This document shows, piece by piece, positions 27,248 to 37,124 of a DNA stretch of 64,000 nt. A program made the translations under genes and the position numbers. The notes below the pieces were generated by a model that ran no database searches, was not told where the DNA came from, and saw only the letters and a list, made by a program, of their open reading frames with translations. How positions within the stretch are numbered: position 1 is the stretch's first letter; every line of letters begins with the position of its first letter. Source of the DNA: Saccharomonospora marina XMU15. Lineage in GTDB: Bacteria > Actinomycetota > Actinomycetes > Mycobacteriales > Pseudonocardiaceae. Location of the stretch: assembly GCF_000244955.1 (NCBI RefSeq), contig NZ_CM001439.1, positions 777,767 to 841,766 on the forward strand, given 5' to 3'.

Positions 27248-27570
27248 CCCCGATCTTGCTGGCCGAGTTGTGCCAACCGCACGAAGTCGCGAGCCAGGCC
27301 GCGCGCCATGCGTGACTCGGGTGGGGAGGTCGTCTACGCAGGCGTGCTGGGCACTCTGGAGCAGGTGCTGGCGGTCGTCGAATCAGGAAGACCCCCGAAG
27401 CACTGGTTCTGGCTGCCGGCTCGGCGCCGGGGGAGCGGCTCTTCGAAGCTGTTGTCACGGCTCTGCCGGAACTGCCTTTCTCGAGGATTGGAGTCGATGC
27501 AGACATCGCCCAGTGGTTCGAGCGTGGCGCGATCTGTGCCACAGGGTCCTGCTCGTGGCACTGGCGGTGA
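27244..27570 (+). pseudogene. Broken small gene resembling a cobalamin-binding-type Rossmann domain
   Basis: GTG 27244 opens a frame (LAELCQPHEVASQAARHA) that stops at 27313. The sequence continues one frame over (RDSGGEVVYAGVLGTLEQVLAVVE, from 27308) and returns to the first frame near 27391 (PEALVLAAGSAPGERLFEAV) to a stop at 27568-27570. One extra base near 27308 and one C missing from the run at 27392-27396 would restore a protein of about 108 residues. The pattern of RDSGGEVVYAG and a following ALVLAAGS recalls B12-binding domains of mutases, which I recall near sucC in some actinobacteria; that assignment is weak. A sequencing error is possible. Confidence 0.45.
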
Positions 27571-27683
27571 CGGAGTTCACCGAATAGGGCCGCCTGTGCG
27601 TCCGGCGGGATCGCTAGGGTCGTCTGCGTCCGGCAGCAGGGTTATGCGTGAACCGCACATGTGTGTCGTCAGGAGCTGAAGTC

Positions 27684-28853
27684 GTGGATTTGTATGAGTA
27701 TCAGGCGAGGGATCTTTTTGCTGCGCATGGTGTTCCGGTGTTGGCGGGGGCTGTGGTGGATGTGGCGGAGGATGCGTTTGGGGTTGCTGAGGGGTTGGGT
27801 GGTCGTGTCGTGGTGAAGGCTCAGGTGAAGACGGGGGGTCGGGGTAAGGCTGGTGGGGTGCGGTTGGCTGGGGGTCCGGGTGAGGCGGTGGAGGTTGCTC
27901 GGGCGATTTTGGGGTTGGAGATCAGGGGGCATGTGACGCGTCGGGTGTTGGTGGCTGAGGCGTCGGAGATTGCGGAGGAGTATTACTTTTCGTTTTTGGT
28001 GGATCGGGCGAATCGGACGTTTTTGGCGATGGCGTCGGCTGAGGGTGGGGTGGAGATCGAGCAGTTGGCGGTGGAGCGTCCGGAGGCGTTGGTGCGGGTG
28101 GCGGTGGATCCGTTGGTGGGGGTGGATCTGGGTACGGCGCGGGAGATCGTGGCCGAGGCCGGGTTCCCGGAGGCGGTGCGTGAGCGGGCGGCCGAGGTGG
28201 TGGTGGCGTTGTGGGAGACGTTCGTGGCCGAGGACGCCATGCTGGTGGAGGTCAACCCGCTGGTGCGGGACCCGCACGATGGGATCGTCGCGTTGGACGG
28301 GAAGGTGACGTTGGACGATAACGCCGCGTTCCGCCACCCCGGGCATGCCGAGTTGGTCGATGCCGAGGCCGAGGATCCGTTGGAGGCCAAGGCCAAGGCC
28401 AAGGACTTGAACTATGTCAAGCTGGACGGGCAGGTCGGCATCATCGGTAACGGGGCGGGGTTGGTGATGTCCACGCTGGATGTGGTGGCCTACGCCGGGC
28501 AGCGCCACGGTGGGGTGGCGCCGGCGAACTTCCTCGACATCGGGGGTGGCGCCTCGGCGGAGGTGATGGCGGCCGGGTTGGACGTCATCCTGGGCGACCC
28601 GGATGTGAACAGTGTGTTCGTCAACGTGTTCGGCGGGATCACCGCGTGTGATGCGGTGGCCACCGGGATCGTGGAGGCGCTGGGCATGCTCGGGGCGGAG
28701 GCGTCCAAGCCGCTGGTGGTGCGGTTGGACGGCAACAACGTCGAGCAGGGGCGCCGCATCCTGGAGCAGGCGGCGCACCCGTTGGTGACGCTGGTGGACA
28801 CGATGGATGCCGCGGCCGACAAGGCCGCGGAGCTGGCCGCGGCAGGGGCGTGA
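27684..28853 (+). CDS. sucC: Succinyl-CoA synthetase beta subunit
   Basis: 389 residues. With SucD it makes succinate plus ATP or GTP from succinyl-CoA in the TCA cycle. ATP-grasp domain: [16 protein letters not shown], then [15 protein letters not shown]; the C-terminal CoA-ligase domain has [13 protein letters not shown] and [16 protein letters not shown] 27684 has AGGAG at 27671-27675. Base composition is odd: the first half is G/T-rich on the coding strand (62 G and 16 C in 27721-27840 by my count), unlike its neighbours. Confidence 0.96.
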   Translation: MDLYEYQARDLFAAHGVPVLAGAVVDVAEDAFGVAEGLGGRVVVKAQVKTGGRGKAGGVRLAGGPGEAVEVARAILGLEIRGHVTRRVLVAEASEIAEEYYFSFLVDRANRTFLAMASAEGGVEIEQLAVERPEALVRVAVDPLVGVDLGTAREIVAEAGFPEAVRERAAEVVVALWETFVAEDAMLVEVNPLVRDPHDGIVALDGKVTLDDNAAFRHPGHAELVDAEAEDPLEAKAKAKDLNYVKLDGQVGIIGNGAGLVMSTLDVVAYAGQRHGGVAPANFLDIGGGASAEVMAAGLDVILGDPDVNSVFVNVFGGITACDAVATGIVEALGMLGAEASKPLVVRLDGNNVEQGRRILEQAAHPLVTLVDTMDAAADKAAELAAAGA

Positions 28854-28861
28854 GGGTAGCG

Positions 28862-29749
28862 ATGTCGATTTTCCTGAACACCGATTCCAAGATCATCGTG
28901 CAGGGTTTGACCGGGGCCGAGGGCACCAAGCACGCCACGAAGATGCTGGCGGCGGGGTCGGCCATCGTGGGCGGGGTCAACGCCCGCAAGGCCGGGCAGC
29001 AGGTCCGCATCGGCGGCACCGAGTTGACCGTGTACGGCACCGTGGCGCAGGCGATGGCCGAGACCGGGGCGAACGTGTCGGTGGTGTTCGTGCCGCCCCG
29101 TTTCGCCAAGGACGCCGTGCTGGAGGCCATCGACGCCGGGATCGGCCTGGTCGTGGTCATCACCGAGGGCATCCCCGTGCACGACACCGCCGTGATGTGG
29201 GCCCACGCCTGCGCCACCGGCAACAAAACCCGCATCATCGGACCCAACTGCCCCGGCATCATCTCCCCCGGACAGTCCAACGCCGGCATCATCCCCGCCG
29301 ACATCACCGGGCCCGGCCGTATCGGACTGGTGTCCAAATCCGGCACCCTCACCTACCAGATGATGTACGAACTACGCGACATCGGGTTCTCCACCTGCAT
29401 CGGCATCGGCGGCGACCCCATCATCGGCACCACCCACATCGACGCCCTCCAAGCCTTCCAGGACGACCCCGACACCGACCTCATCGTCATGATCGGCGAA
29501 ATCGGCGGCGACGCCGAAGAACGCGCAGCCGACTACATCCGCAACCACATCACCAAACCCGTCATCGGCTACGTCGCAGGCTTCACCGCCCCCGAAGGCA
29601 AAACCATGGGCCACGCAGGCGCCATCATCTCCGGCTCCACAGGCACCGCCCACGCCAAACAACAAGCCCTCGAAACCGCAGGAGTCAAAGTCGGCAAAAC
29701 ACCCACCGAAACCGCCGAACACGCACGGGAGCTCTACAAGGCGCTCTGA
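28862..29749 (+). CDS. sucD: Succinyl-CoA synthetase alpha subunit
   Basis: 295 residues. CoA-binding Rossmann domain ([17 protein letters not shown]), [13 protein letters not shown] and the phospho-His loop [12 protein letters not shown], all intact. The ATG at 28862 follows GAGGG by 5 nt and lies 8 nt after the sucC stop, so the two are an operon. Coding-strand composition reverses towards the 3' end (25 G and 47 C in 29521-29580 plus 29641-29700), opposite to sucC. A strong terminator follows. Confidence 0.96.
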   Translation: MSIFLNTDSKIIVQGLTGAEGTKHATKMLAAGSAIVGGVNARKAGQQVRIGGTELTVYGTVAQAMAETGANVSVVFVPPRFAKDAVLEAIDAGIGLVVVITEGIPVHDTAVMWAHACATGNKTRIIGPNCPGIISPGQSNAGIIPADITGPGRIGLVSKSGTLTYQMMYELRDIGFSTCIGIGGDPIIGTTHIDALQAFQDDPDTDLIVMIGEIGGDAEERAADYIRNHITKPVIGYVAGFTAPEGKTMGHAGAIISGSTGTAHAKQQALETAGVKVGKTPTETAEHARELYKAL

Positions 29750-29778
29750 ACACGGCGGCGCATACCAACCGGACACGA

Positions 29779-29807
29779 GGGCCGGGCACCACGACGGTGC
29801 CCGGCCC
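29779..29807 (+). terminator. Terminator after sucCD
   Basis: A perfect 12-bp stem (29779-29790 and 29796-29807) with loop ACGAC lies 29 nt after the sucD stop. Confidence 0.8.
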
Positions 29808-29980
29808 CGTCGCTGTTGGCGAAACCACTGTAGAAAGGGATGGGGTGAAACCGTCCGCGTGGCAGTCACGTCTAAGGCCCGGCGGCGCCTGGGCGGACGA
29901 TGCGTTACCTTTCCGTTGCCACAGCCGTCTGAGCAGGGCTGACCGCGCGTTTTCAGTTTGGACACGACAGGAGAACACTG

Positions 29981-30727
29981 ATGAGCTTCCCGAGCGGCGC
30001 GCCGGGTGGATTCCCGGGTCAGGGTCCGCATCAGCCGCAACAGCCCCACCCTGGGCCCGCACCCTCGGGCGCCGGTCCCAAGATCGCATTGCCTCAGCTG
30101 CTTTTCCTGGTGACCGCCGGCCTCGGTGCGCTGAACTTGTTCCTGGGATTCGCCAGTATCGGCACCGGAGCGAGCTTCTACGAGAGCGCGTGGGCGTGGG
30201 TGCCCGCACTGTTACTGATCTCTGGTGCTACGGCGGCGTTCAACCTGTTGCCGGGCGGGGACAAGCCCGGTGCCTGGCCCGCCGCATTCGCTGCCGGCGC
30301 GATGCTGCCGTTCCTGTTCGGTGTGTTCCAGTCCGAGGGCAGCTTGGCGGCGGGCGGTGTGCTCGTGCTGATCTTCGGGATCCTGCAACTGCTCGCGGCT
30401 GTCGCCGCCTACCTGTTCGAGGCCGGCGTACTGAAGCCGCCGTCACCGCCGCAGGCCGCGGGCCCGTACGGCCACGGTCCCTATGCGCAGCAGCCCGGTG
30501 GGTTCGGCCAGCAGCAGTTCGGCCAGCAGCCCCCACCCGACAGCGGCGGGATGGCCCAGCCGACCAAGTTCGCCCAGCCGGTGCAACCAGGCCAGCCGGG
30601 GCAGCAGCCGACACAGCAGCCGACGCAGTACGCGCCGCAGCACGGTCAGTTCTTCCAGCCGTCTGCTGAGTCCGGTCAGCAGGGCGGCCCCGGCACGCCG
30701 CCCGGTGGGAACCAGACCGGTAGCTGA
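29981..30727 (+). CDS. DUF5336 family membrane protein (34-kDa antigen-like)
   Basis: 248 residues. A Pro/Gly/Gln-rich N-terminus (1-35), four membrane helices (about 38-145) and a long Pro/Gln/Gly-rich cytoplasmic tail (about 150-248, with FGQQQFGQQPPP). This matches the mycobacterial 34-kDa antigen family in layout and in its place between sucD and the DUF6350 gene. AGGAG lies about 8 nt before the ATG. Function unknown; some relatives are linked to cell-pole or division membranes. Confidence 0.85.
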   Translation: MSFPSGAPGGFPGQGPHQPQQPHPGPAPSGAGPKIALPQLLFLVTAGLGALNLFLGFASIGTGASFYESAWAWVPALLLISGATAAFNLLPGGDKPGAWPAAFAAGAMLPFLFGVFQSEGSLAAGGVLVLIFGILQLLAAVAAYLFEAGVLKPPSPPQAAGPYGHGPYAQQPGGFGQQQFGQQPPPDSGGMAQPTKFAQPVQPGQPGQQPTQQPTQYAPQHGQFFQPSAESGQQGGPGTPPGGNQTGS

Positions 30728-30735
30728 CAACGCCC

Positions 30736-30787
30736 ACGGCCGCGCGGTTGACCCGAGTGGGGGGTAATGGTCTGCCCGCGCGGCCGT
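30736..30787 (+). terminator. Long-loop inverted repeat after the DUF5336 gene
   Basis: A 12-bp perfect inverted repeat (30736-30747 and 30776-30787) with a 28-nt loop begins 8 nt after the stop. A terminator role is likely but the long loop makes it less certain. Confidence 0.45.
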
Positions 30788-30827
30788 ACGGCGGCGCGCC
30801 TTGACCGGGCGCCGCGGGCCGGATGCG

Positions 30828-32342
30828 ATGGTGCGCCTCATGGGGCAGCCCACTACCCGGCCTACCTCCGTCAACCTCGACGAGGTGCTTTCGCGCCGCC
30901 TTCGGGCGAGGGCCTTGCTCACGGCCGCACTCGGCCCCGTGCTCGGCGGCTACCTCGCGGTCCTGCTGCTGCTCGTGCTGATTGTCGCGGGTGCGGAAGG
31001 CTCCCGGTTCTCCCTGAGCGGGGTGCTCGCGGCCTCCGGGCCGGCCTGGCTGGCCGCCTACCAGGTGCCGTTACAGATCGGCGGTCAGCCGCTCGGCATC
31101 CTTCCGCTCGGGCCGACCGTCGTGATCGGGGCGCTCGTGGCGCGCAGTGCCCGAATCGCGGGCAGGCGGATCGAGGTGACGAGCCCCTCCCGCGCGACCA
31201 TGATCGTCGGTGTCATGGCAGGCGCGCACCTGCTGGCGTCGGCCCCGGTCGCGCTGCTCGCGACCGGTACGGGCGGTCTCGCGGTGCAGCCAGTCGCGGC
31301 CGTTGTCATGCCCGCCCTGATCGCGGCGTCCTGCGCGGCCGTCGGATTGTCGCGCCGCTGCGGGATCGCGGCGGCGTTGCGTACCTACCTTGACCCGACC
31401 GCGCTGCGTGGGCTGCGAGCGGGGCTACTCGGCCTCACCGCGTTGCTCACCGCCGGCGCGCTTGCGTTCACACTGGCGACGGTGCTGTCGGCGTCCACGG
31501 CGAGCAGGTTGTTCGCGGTGAACGCGCCGAACGTCGGTAGCGCAGTGGGCGTCCTGCTGCTGTGCCTGGGTTACCTTCCCAACGCTGTGGTGATGGCCGC
31601 TGGTTTCACCGCCGGTCCCGGGTTCTCGATCGGGGCCATGTCGGTGAGCCCGTTCACTTTCAGCGGCGGCATGGTGCCTGCGATACCGCTGCTGGCGGGC
31701 ATGCCGCAGCGGCAGGCTGTGTGGTGGCCGGCGTTGCTGCTGTTGCCTGCCCTTGCGGGTGTGCTCGTGGGCTGGTCGCTGCGGCACGCCGATGCCAGTC
31801 CGGTGGCGAGGTTGCGGATGGTGGTGGTGGCGGGCGCCTTCACCGCGCTCGGGTCGGTCGTGTTGGGGGCTCTGGCGGGTGGTCGACTGGCGCAGGGATC
31901 GTTCGACCCGGTCGCGTTACCGCTTGGATTGCTCTCGATCGCCGCCTTCGGTTGGATCGCGGTGCCCGCGGGCCTGCTGGCATGGTTCGGCGGGCCGCGT
32001 GCTCGCCGCCGTACCACCGTGGCGGCGCGCGATCTCGCCGAGCAGCCGCAGCCGTCGGAGGACGCCGACGATGAAGAGCGGCAGGTCGAGGTGGAGGACC
32101 AGGCGGAAGCGAAGGCAGAGCAAGACGGCGAAGACGAGCAATACGAAGGCGCAACCGGGCACGAGCACGAGAACGAGCACGTGAACGAGCAAGTGAACGA
32201 GGACGCGGTCGGAGACGAGGACAAGGAAGACGGAGACGAAGACGAGGACAAGGACGAGCCGAGTGACGGCGATGTCGCAGGGGAGGGCGCGGGATCGAAC
32301 GAGGATCGCGCTGCCGACGACGGTGACGCCAAGCGGGCGTGA
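30828..32342 (+). CDS. DUF6350 family polytopic membrane protein
   Basis: About 504 residues with roughly ten membrane helices over the first 400 residues and a striking acidic, Glu/Asp-rich tail of about 95 residues (for example DEDKEDGDEDEDKDEP) before a basic KRA end. It occupies the position of the membrane protein upstream of purN in M. tuberculosis. The start is uncertain among TTG 30801, ATG 30828 and ATG 30840, none with a good ribosome site. Function unknown. Confidence 0.8.
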   Translation: MVRLMGQPTTRPTSVNLDEVLSRRLRARALLTAALGPVLGGYLAVLLLLVLIVAGAEGSRFSLSGVLAASGPAWLAAYQVPLQIGGQPLGILPLGPTVVIGALVARSARIAGRRIEVTSPSRATMIVGVMAGAHLLASAPVALLATGTGGLAVQPVAAVVMPALIAASCAAVGLSRRCGIAAALRTYLDPTALRGLRAGLLGLTALLTAGALAFTLATVLSASTASRLFAVNAPNVGSAVGVLLLCLGYLPNAVVMAAGFTAGPGFSIGAMSVSPFTFSGGMVPAIPLLAGMPQRQAVWWPALLLLPALAGVLVGWSLRHADASPVARLRMVVVAGAFTALGSVVLGALAGGRLAQGSFDPVALPLGLLSIAAFGWIAVPAGLLAWFGGPRARRRTTVAARDLAEQPQPSEDADDEERQVEVEDQAEAKAEQDGEDEQYEGATGHEHENEHVNEQVNEDAVGDEDKEDGDEDEDKDEPSDGDVAGEGAGSNEDRAADDGDAKRA

Positions 32343-32402
32343 CACCACTCATCAAGATCAAATCGCTGGCGTTTAGGCTGGTGTCACGAGGTCACGCGAC
32401 GT

Positions 32403-33068
32403 GTGCCGCTTGCGCACTGCCCCGGCAAGGAGACCGTTCTGCCCAGCAGGTTGGAGCTACCCGCCCCGGCGAGGCTGGTGGTGCTCGCGTCGGGTTCCGG
32501 CACGTTGCTACAGGCTGTTGTCGACGCGGCAGCCGAGCCGTCGTTTCCCGCCCGAGTCGTCGCGGTGGGTACGGATCGGCAGGGCATCGAGGCGCTGGCC
32601 CGAGCGGAACGTGCTCAGCTGCCGCACTTCACGGTGCGCACGAGCGACCACCCCGACCGCGTGGCCTGGGACAAGGCTCTGACCGAGGCCGTCGCCGCCT
32701 ACAATCCTGACCTGGTCGTGTCGGCTGGGTTTCTGAAGATACTGGGGCCGCTGTTTCTCGCCCGGTTCCCGAGCCGGGTGATCAACACGCATCCCGCGCT
32801 GCTACCAGCGTTCCCCGGTATGCACGCTGTCGGTGACGCGCTCGAACTGGGAGTGAAGGTCACCGGCTGCACCGTCCACTTCGTCGACGCGGGTGTGGAC
32901 ACGGGGCCGATCATCGCGCAGGAGGCGGTCGCCGTGGAGCCCGACGACGACGAAGCGAGCTTGCACGAGCGGATCAAAGTTGTGGAGCGCAGGCTGCTCG
33001 TGGACGTGATCGCGAAGCTCGGCCGTGTCGGATGCACGGTCGACGGACGGAAGGTGAGGTTGTCGTGA
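32403..33068 (+). CDS. purN: Phosphoribosylglycinamide formyltransferase
   Basis: 221 residues from GTG 32403. It transfers formyl from 10-formyl-THF to GAR in purine synthesis. Motifs: [26 protein letters not shown], and the catalytic [13 protein letters not shown] with [13 protein letters not shown] (Asn, His and Asp present). The start is debatable: a consensus AAGGAG (32427-32432) stands 6 nt before an in-frame CTG at 32439, which would remove 12 residues and fit the family length better. TAGGCT (32374-32379) is a -10 candidate. Overlaps purH by GTGA. Confidence 0.95.
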   Translation: MPLAHCPGKETVLPSRLELPAPARLVVLASGSGTLLQAVVDAAAEPSFPARVVAVGTDRQGIEALARAERAQLPHFTVRTSDHPDRVAWDKALTEAVAAYNPDLVVSAGFLKILGPLFLARFPSRVINTHPALLPAFPGMHAVGDALELGVKVTGCTVHFVDAGVDTGPIIAQEAVAVEPDDDEASLHERIKVVERRLLVDVIAKLGRVGCTVDGRKVRLS

Positions 33069-34633
33069 GCGAGCAGTCCTCTGGCGTGGGGCAGCGGCCG
33101 GTGCGGCGGGCGTTGATCGGTGTCTCGGACAAGTCGGGCCTGCTCGAACTGGCGACGGGCCTGCACGCAGCGGGTGTGGAGATCGTTTCGACCGGAGGCA
33201 CCGCAACCGTCATCGCTGATGCGGGCGTGCCGGTGACAAAGGTCGAGGAACTCACGGGCTTTCCCGAGTCCTTCGACGGCCGAGTCAAAACGCTGCATCC
33301 GCGAGTGCACGCTGGTCTGCTGGCCGACACCACCAGGCCCGACCATGTCGAGCAGTTGCGCACCCTTGACATCGCGCCGTTCGACCTGCTCGTGGTGAAC
33401 CTGTACCCGTTCGCCAGGACGGTCGCTTCGGGGGCGAGCCCCGCCGAGTGCGTGGAGAACATCGACATCGGTGGTCCGGCCATGGTGCGTGCGGCCGCCA
33501 AGAACCACAGTTGCGTGGCCGTTGTGGTAGATCCCGCGCGTTACGACTGGGTGCTGGAGCGGGTTCGAACCGGTGGCTTTACCGAGCCCGATCGTAGGCG
33601 CCTCGCGGCTGAGGCCTACGCCCATACCGCAGCCTACGACACGGCGGTCGCGTCCTGGTTCGCGCAGAGCTACGCCCCAGCGGACGACAGCGGGTTTCCT
33701 GACTTCCTGGGTGGCACCTGGCAGCGCGGTGAAGTGCTGCGTTACGGCGAGAACCCGCACCAACGAGGCGCTGTCTACCGGACCGAGGAAGGCGGCTTGG
33801 CCCACGCCGAGCAGCTGCACGGCAAAGCGATGTCCTACAACAACTACGTCGATACCGACGCGGCCAGGCGAGCGGCGTACGACTTCACCGAACCTGCCGT
33901 GGCCATCATCAAGCATGCCAACCCGTGCGGTATCGCGGTCGGCGTGGATGTCGCGGAGGCGCATCGCAAGGCGCATGCCTGCGACCCGGTGTCCGCCTAC
34001 GGCGGGGTGATCGCGACGAACCGGCCGGTGAGCCTCGAGGCTGCCGAACAGATCGCTGACGTGTTCACCGAGGTGGTGCTGGCGCCGGAGTTCGACCCCG
34101 ACGCACTCGAGGTACTGACGCGCAAGAAGAACGTGCGGCTGCTGCGCCTCGGCGAGCAGGATGGAAGCTCGCTGGAGTTGCGCCCCATCTCCGGTGGCAT
34201 GCTGGTGCAGACGGTGGACAAGGTCGACGCGCCCGGCGACGATCCCGCTACCTGGACGCTGGCCTCCGGAGAGGCAGCCGATGAGGACACCCTCGCTGAC
34301 CTGGTGTTCGCCTGGCGGGCGATCCGCGCGGTGAAGTCCAACGCGATCCTGCTGGCGAATGCTGGTGCCACCGTCGGTGTCGGGATGGGGCAGGTCAACA
34401 GGGTCGATTCCGCCCGGCTCGCCGTCCAGCGCGCGGGTGATCGTGCGAAGGGGTCGGTGGCGGCCTCCGATGCCTTCTTCCCGTTCCCCGACGGTCTCCA
34501 GGTGCTGTTGGACGCGGGTGTGCGTGCCGTGGTGCAACCGGGTGGGTCGGTTCGCGATGCCGAGGTGATCGCGGCTGCCGAGGCGGTCGGCGCGACCCTG
34601 TACCTGACGGGCACCCGCCACTTCGCCCACTGA
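33065..34633 (+). CDS. purH: Bifunctional AICAR transformylase / IMP cyclohydrolase
   Basis: 522 residues, the usual length. The N-terminal MGS-like IMP cyclohydrolase (about 15-150) has [33 protein letters not shown]. The C-terminal transformylase has KHANPCGIA and the RYGENPHQ substrate motif. GTG 33065 overlaps the purN stop (GTGA) and is preceded by GGAAGGTGAGG. With purN it supplies the late steps of IMP synthesis, feeding guaB and guaA in the same window. Ends in the inverted repeat at 34643. Confidence 0.96.
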   Translation: MSEQSSGVGQRPVRRALIGVSDKSGLLELATGLHAAGVEIVSTGGTATVIADAGVPVTKVEELTGFPESFDGRVKTLHPRVHAGLLADTTRPDHVEQLRTLDIAPFDLLVVNLYPFARTVASGASPAECVENIDIGGPAMVRAAAKNHSCVAVVVDPARYDWVLERVRTGGFTEPDRRRLAAEAYAHTAAYDTAVASWFAQSYAPADDSGFPDFLGGTWQRGEVLRYGENPHQRGAVYRTEEGGLAHAEQLHGKAMSYNNYVDTDAARRAAYDFTEPAVAIIKHANPCGIAVGVDVAEAHRKAHACDPVSAYGGVIATNRPVSLEAAEQIADVFTEVVLAPEFDPDALEVLTRKKNVRLLRLGEQDGSSLELRPISGGMLVQTVDKVDAPGDDPATWTLASGEAADEDTLADLVFAWRAIRAVKSNAILLANAGATVGVGMGQVNRVDSARLAVQRAGDRAKGSVAASDAFFPFPDGLQVLLDAGVRAVVQPGGSVRDAEVIAAAEAVGATLYLTGTRHFAH

Positions 34634-34642
34634 CCCCGCACG

Positions 34643-34705
34643 ACGTTCAGCGGGCAAACCGCTGTACTTAGCGTGTGCAAGTACCGCGTTCTGCCCGCTG
34701 AACGT
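34643..34705. repeat. Diverged copy of the dispersed hairpin repeat between purH and the WYL gene
   Basis: Arms 34643-34662 and 34686-34705 match at 18 of 20 positions as inverted repeats. The core (CGTTCAGCGGGCAAA) is a diverged form of the 6449-6510 element. The right arm is translated as the C-terminus of the WYL regulator (VQRAERG). Probably a bidirectional terminator for the convergent genes. Confidence 0.7.
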
Positions 34706-35672
34706 TGTTGTGGTCGGGTGTGGCCCTTGCGTAGCGTCCGGCCAGTTCTCGCAGGTGGTCGACCAGTTCCGGTGGCTCGGTGACCTCGAAGTCGGTGTCG
34801 AGCAGTCCGAGATGGACGCCCAACGTCGAGATCGAGTCGGCTCCGGTGTCGAGCACGCAGGTCCGCTCGTCCACCGCCTCGACCACGCCCACGGCAGGTG
34901 AGATGCGTTCGGCGATCACTTCGGCAGGTGCGTGCACCAGCACTCGTGCCCGGTAGCGCCAGGCGGCGGCCGAAACGCCTCTGGAGACGAAGGCAGCGGC
35001 GTCGCCATCGGGGAGTTCGCGTGGGGCGAACTTCGGGCCGGTGGGGATACGCGGTCGGATTCGGTCGGCCCGGAAGGTTCGCCAGTCCGCCCTTTCCACG
35101 TCCCAGGCGAGCAGGTACCAGCGGTGACCCCAGTTGACCAGGCGGTGCGGCTCCACCGTCCGCACCGATGTCCGGCCGCCGTGGTTGTCGTAGTCGAACC
35201 GGAGACGTTCCTGGTCACGGGCGGCCGTCACAAGCGCGGTCAACACGCTGGGGTCGACGGTCGGCCTTGCACCGTCCCTCGGTACCGGCACCGTGTAGGT
35301 CTGTAGCGCGTTGAGCCGATGCCGCAGCCGCGACGGCAGTACCCGTTCGAGCTTGGCGAGTGCGCGCAGTGACGATTCCTCGATGCCGCCGATGGTGCCG
35401 ACCGAGGCGGTACGTAGGCCGACGGCCACTGCCAGTGCCTCCTCGTCGTCGAGGAGCAGCGGTGGCAGCGTCGCGCCGGCCTCGAGCCGGTATCCACCCG
35501 TGGCACCCCGGCTTCCGTGGACGGGGTAGCCGAGCGTACGCAGCCGTTCGATGTCGTTTCGCACCGTGCGTGTCGATACCGACAGCCGGTCGGCGAGTTC
35601 GGAGCCGCGCCATTCGCGCGGTGTCTGTAGTAGTGACAGCAACCGGAGAAGTCGTGCCGAGGTTTCCAACAT
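34668..35672 (-). CDS. WYL-domain transcriptional regulator (DeoR-like HTH)
   Basis: 334 residues. An N-terminal helix-turn-helix (about 1-60; [39 protein letters not shown]), then a WYL ligand-binding domain (about 135-215; [40 protein letters not shown]) and a WCX C-terminus. ATG 35672 is selected over a 23-residue upstream extension. It is divergent from the epoxide hydrolase gene with 62 nt between starts, so it probably regulates that gene. Its last codons come from one arm of the hairpin repeat. Confidence 0.9.
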   Translation of the reverse strand: MLETSARLLRLLSLLQTPREWRGSELADRLSVSTRTVRNDIERLRTLGYPVHGSRGATGGYRLEAGATLPPLLLDDEEALAVAVGLRTASVGTIGGIEESSLRALAKLERVLPSRLRHRLNALQTYTVPVPRDGARPTVDPSVLTALVTAARDQERLRFDYDNHGGRTSVRTVEPHRLVNWGHRWYLLAWDVERADWRTFRADRIRPRIPTGPKFAPRELPDGDAAAFVSRGVSAAAWRYRARVLVHAPAEVIAERISPAVGVVEAVDERTCVLDTGADSISTLGVHLGLLDTDFEVTEPPELVDHLRELAGRYARATPDHNNVQRAERGTCTR

Positions 35673-35734
35673 GTTTTCGATTGTGCCGCGCATTAGGAAG
35701 GAAGCTTGCCTATTGGCCTCATAGTGTCGTCGGT

Positions 35735-36856
35735 ATGACAAACAGCAGCGAGATTCGTCCCTTCCGCATCGACGTTCCGCAGGCCGAACTCGACGACCTG
35801 GCCGATCGGATTCGCCGCACCCGCTTCCCCGACGAGTTGCCAGGTGTGGGTTCCGACTACGGCGTGACCAAGGACTACGTGCGCAGGCTCGCCGAGCGAT
35901 GGGTCGACGGCTACGACTGGCGGGCCTTCGAGCGAAGAGTCAACGCGTACCCGCAGTTCACCACGGAGATCGACGGGCAGAACGTCCACTTCCTGCACCT
36001 GCGTTCACCCGAGCCCGACGCCTTGCCGCTGATCCTCACCCATGGCTGGCCAGGAAGCTTCGTGGAGTTTCTCGATGTGCTCGCTCCGCTGACGGACCCG
36101 CGCGCCCACGGCGGGGACCCGGCGAGCGCCTTCCACGTCGTGGTTCCGTCCATACCTGGTTTCACCTTCTCCGGGCCCACCGCCCAGACCGGCTGGAACA
36201 TCCGGCGGGTGGCCGCCGCCTGGGCGGAGCTGATGAGCAGGCTCGGCTACGAACGCTACGGGGCCGTGGGTAACGACGGCGGCTCGATGATTTCGCCCGA
36301 GGTCGGCAGGATCGATCCCGAGCACGTCGTCGGTGTGCACGTGACGCAGATCTTCTCCTTCCCCACGGGCGACCCGGCGGAGTTGGCGGATCTGACGGAG
36401 CAGGAAGCGGCGGCGATGGCTCATCTGCAGTGGTTCTGGGAGAAGATGGGTGCCTTCAACACACTTCAGGCACAGCAGCCGCAAACGCTTGCGTTCGCAT
36501 TGCAGGACTCCCCGGTCGGTCAGCTCGCCTGGAACGGGCAACTGTTCGGCGATGCGGTGGACGACGACTTCGTGCTGGACAACGTCAGCCTGTACTGGCT
36601 GACAGGTACGGCGGCGTCGGCCGCGAGGTTCTACTACGAGAACGAACGCGTGGAACGGGCAGACGAGCCCACGACCGTACCGATCGGTCTGGCGATGGCT
36701 CCCAACGACTTCCAGACGATCCGCCGATTCGCGGAGCGGGACCACGCCAACCTTGTGCACTGGACCGAGTTGGAACGCGGTGGTCACTACACCGCGCACC
36801 AGGCGCCCGAGGTGTACGTGGAGGACCTGCGGACCTTCTTCGGCAAGCTGCGCTGA
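35735..36856 (+). CDS. Epoxide hydrolase (alpha/beta hydrolase with EHN domain)
   Basis: 373 residues. The N-terminal EHN segment (about 5-110; [20 protein letters not shown]) precedes an alpha/beta-hydrolase core with [10 protein letters not shown] (oxyanion region), nucleophile in [10 protein letters not shown] (GNDGG, Asp) and His in [13 protein letters not shown]. It would open epoxides to diols by an Asp-ester mechanism; substrate unknown. TAGTGT (35722-35727) ends 7 nt before the ATG, so the mRNA looks leaderless. Single gene, followed by a strong hairpin. Confidence 0.9.
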   Translation: MTNSSEIRPFRIDVPQAELDDLADRIRRTRFPDELPGVGSDYGVTKDYVRRLAERWVDGYDWRAFERRVNAYPQFTTEIDGQNVHFLHLRSPEPDALPLILTHGWPGSFVEFLDVLAPLTDPRAHGGDPASAFHVVVPSIPGFTFSGPTAQTGWNIRRVAAAWAELMSRLGYERYGAVGNDGGSMISPEVGRIDPEHVVGVHVTQIFSFPTGDPAELADLTEQEAAAMAHLQWFWEKMGAFNTLQAQQPQTLAFALQDSPVGQLAWNGQLFGDAVDDDFVLDNVSLYWLTGTAASAARFYYENERVERADEPTTVPIGLAMAPNDFQTIRRFAERDHANLVHWTELERGGHYTAHQAPEVYVEDLRTFFGKLR

Positions 36857-36882
36857 TCACGGCGGTTGCTCCCCCGCGGTTT

Positions 36883-36915
36883 CGGGCTCACCTGCTTCCC
36901 CTGCAGGTGAGCCCG
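36883..36915 (+). terminator. Terminator after the epoxide hydrolase gene
   Basis: A perfect 13-bp stem (36883-36895 and 36903-36915) with a 7-nt loop, 26 nt after the stop. Confidence 0.85.
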
Positions 36916-36986
36916 AGCCGCGGGCGTCGGTTTGCCGGGTGCTTCGAACAGCGCACGGCCGACACCGCCGACACCCTGGCGGGTTC

Positions 36987-37038
36987 TTGACACGGGCACG
37001 GCCCCGGTGTTCACTGGGTACATCGAACAGGTGTTCGA
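36987..37038 (+). promoter_or_regulatory. SOS-regulated promoter of the imuA'-imuB-dnaE2 operon
   Basis: TTGACA (36987-36992), a 17-nt spacer and TTCACT (37010-37015) form a promoter. TCGAAC-AGGT-GTTCGA (37023-37038) is a perfect LexA box overlapping the expected transcription start, so LexA should block it until DNA damage. The leader to imuA' is about 100 nt. Confidence 0.85.
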
Positions 37039-37124
37039 GTTCGCCGTCTTCCCCGCGGTGTCTTCGGCAGCGTTTGCGCTCTTGGCGTGAGCGTACTCCG
37101 GTTGTCTGTGAGGGGAGGTAGTTG

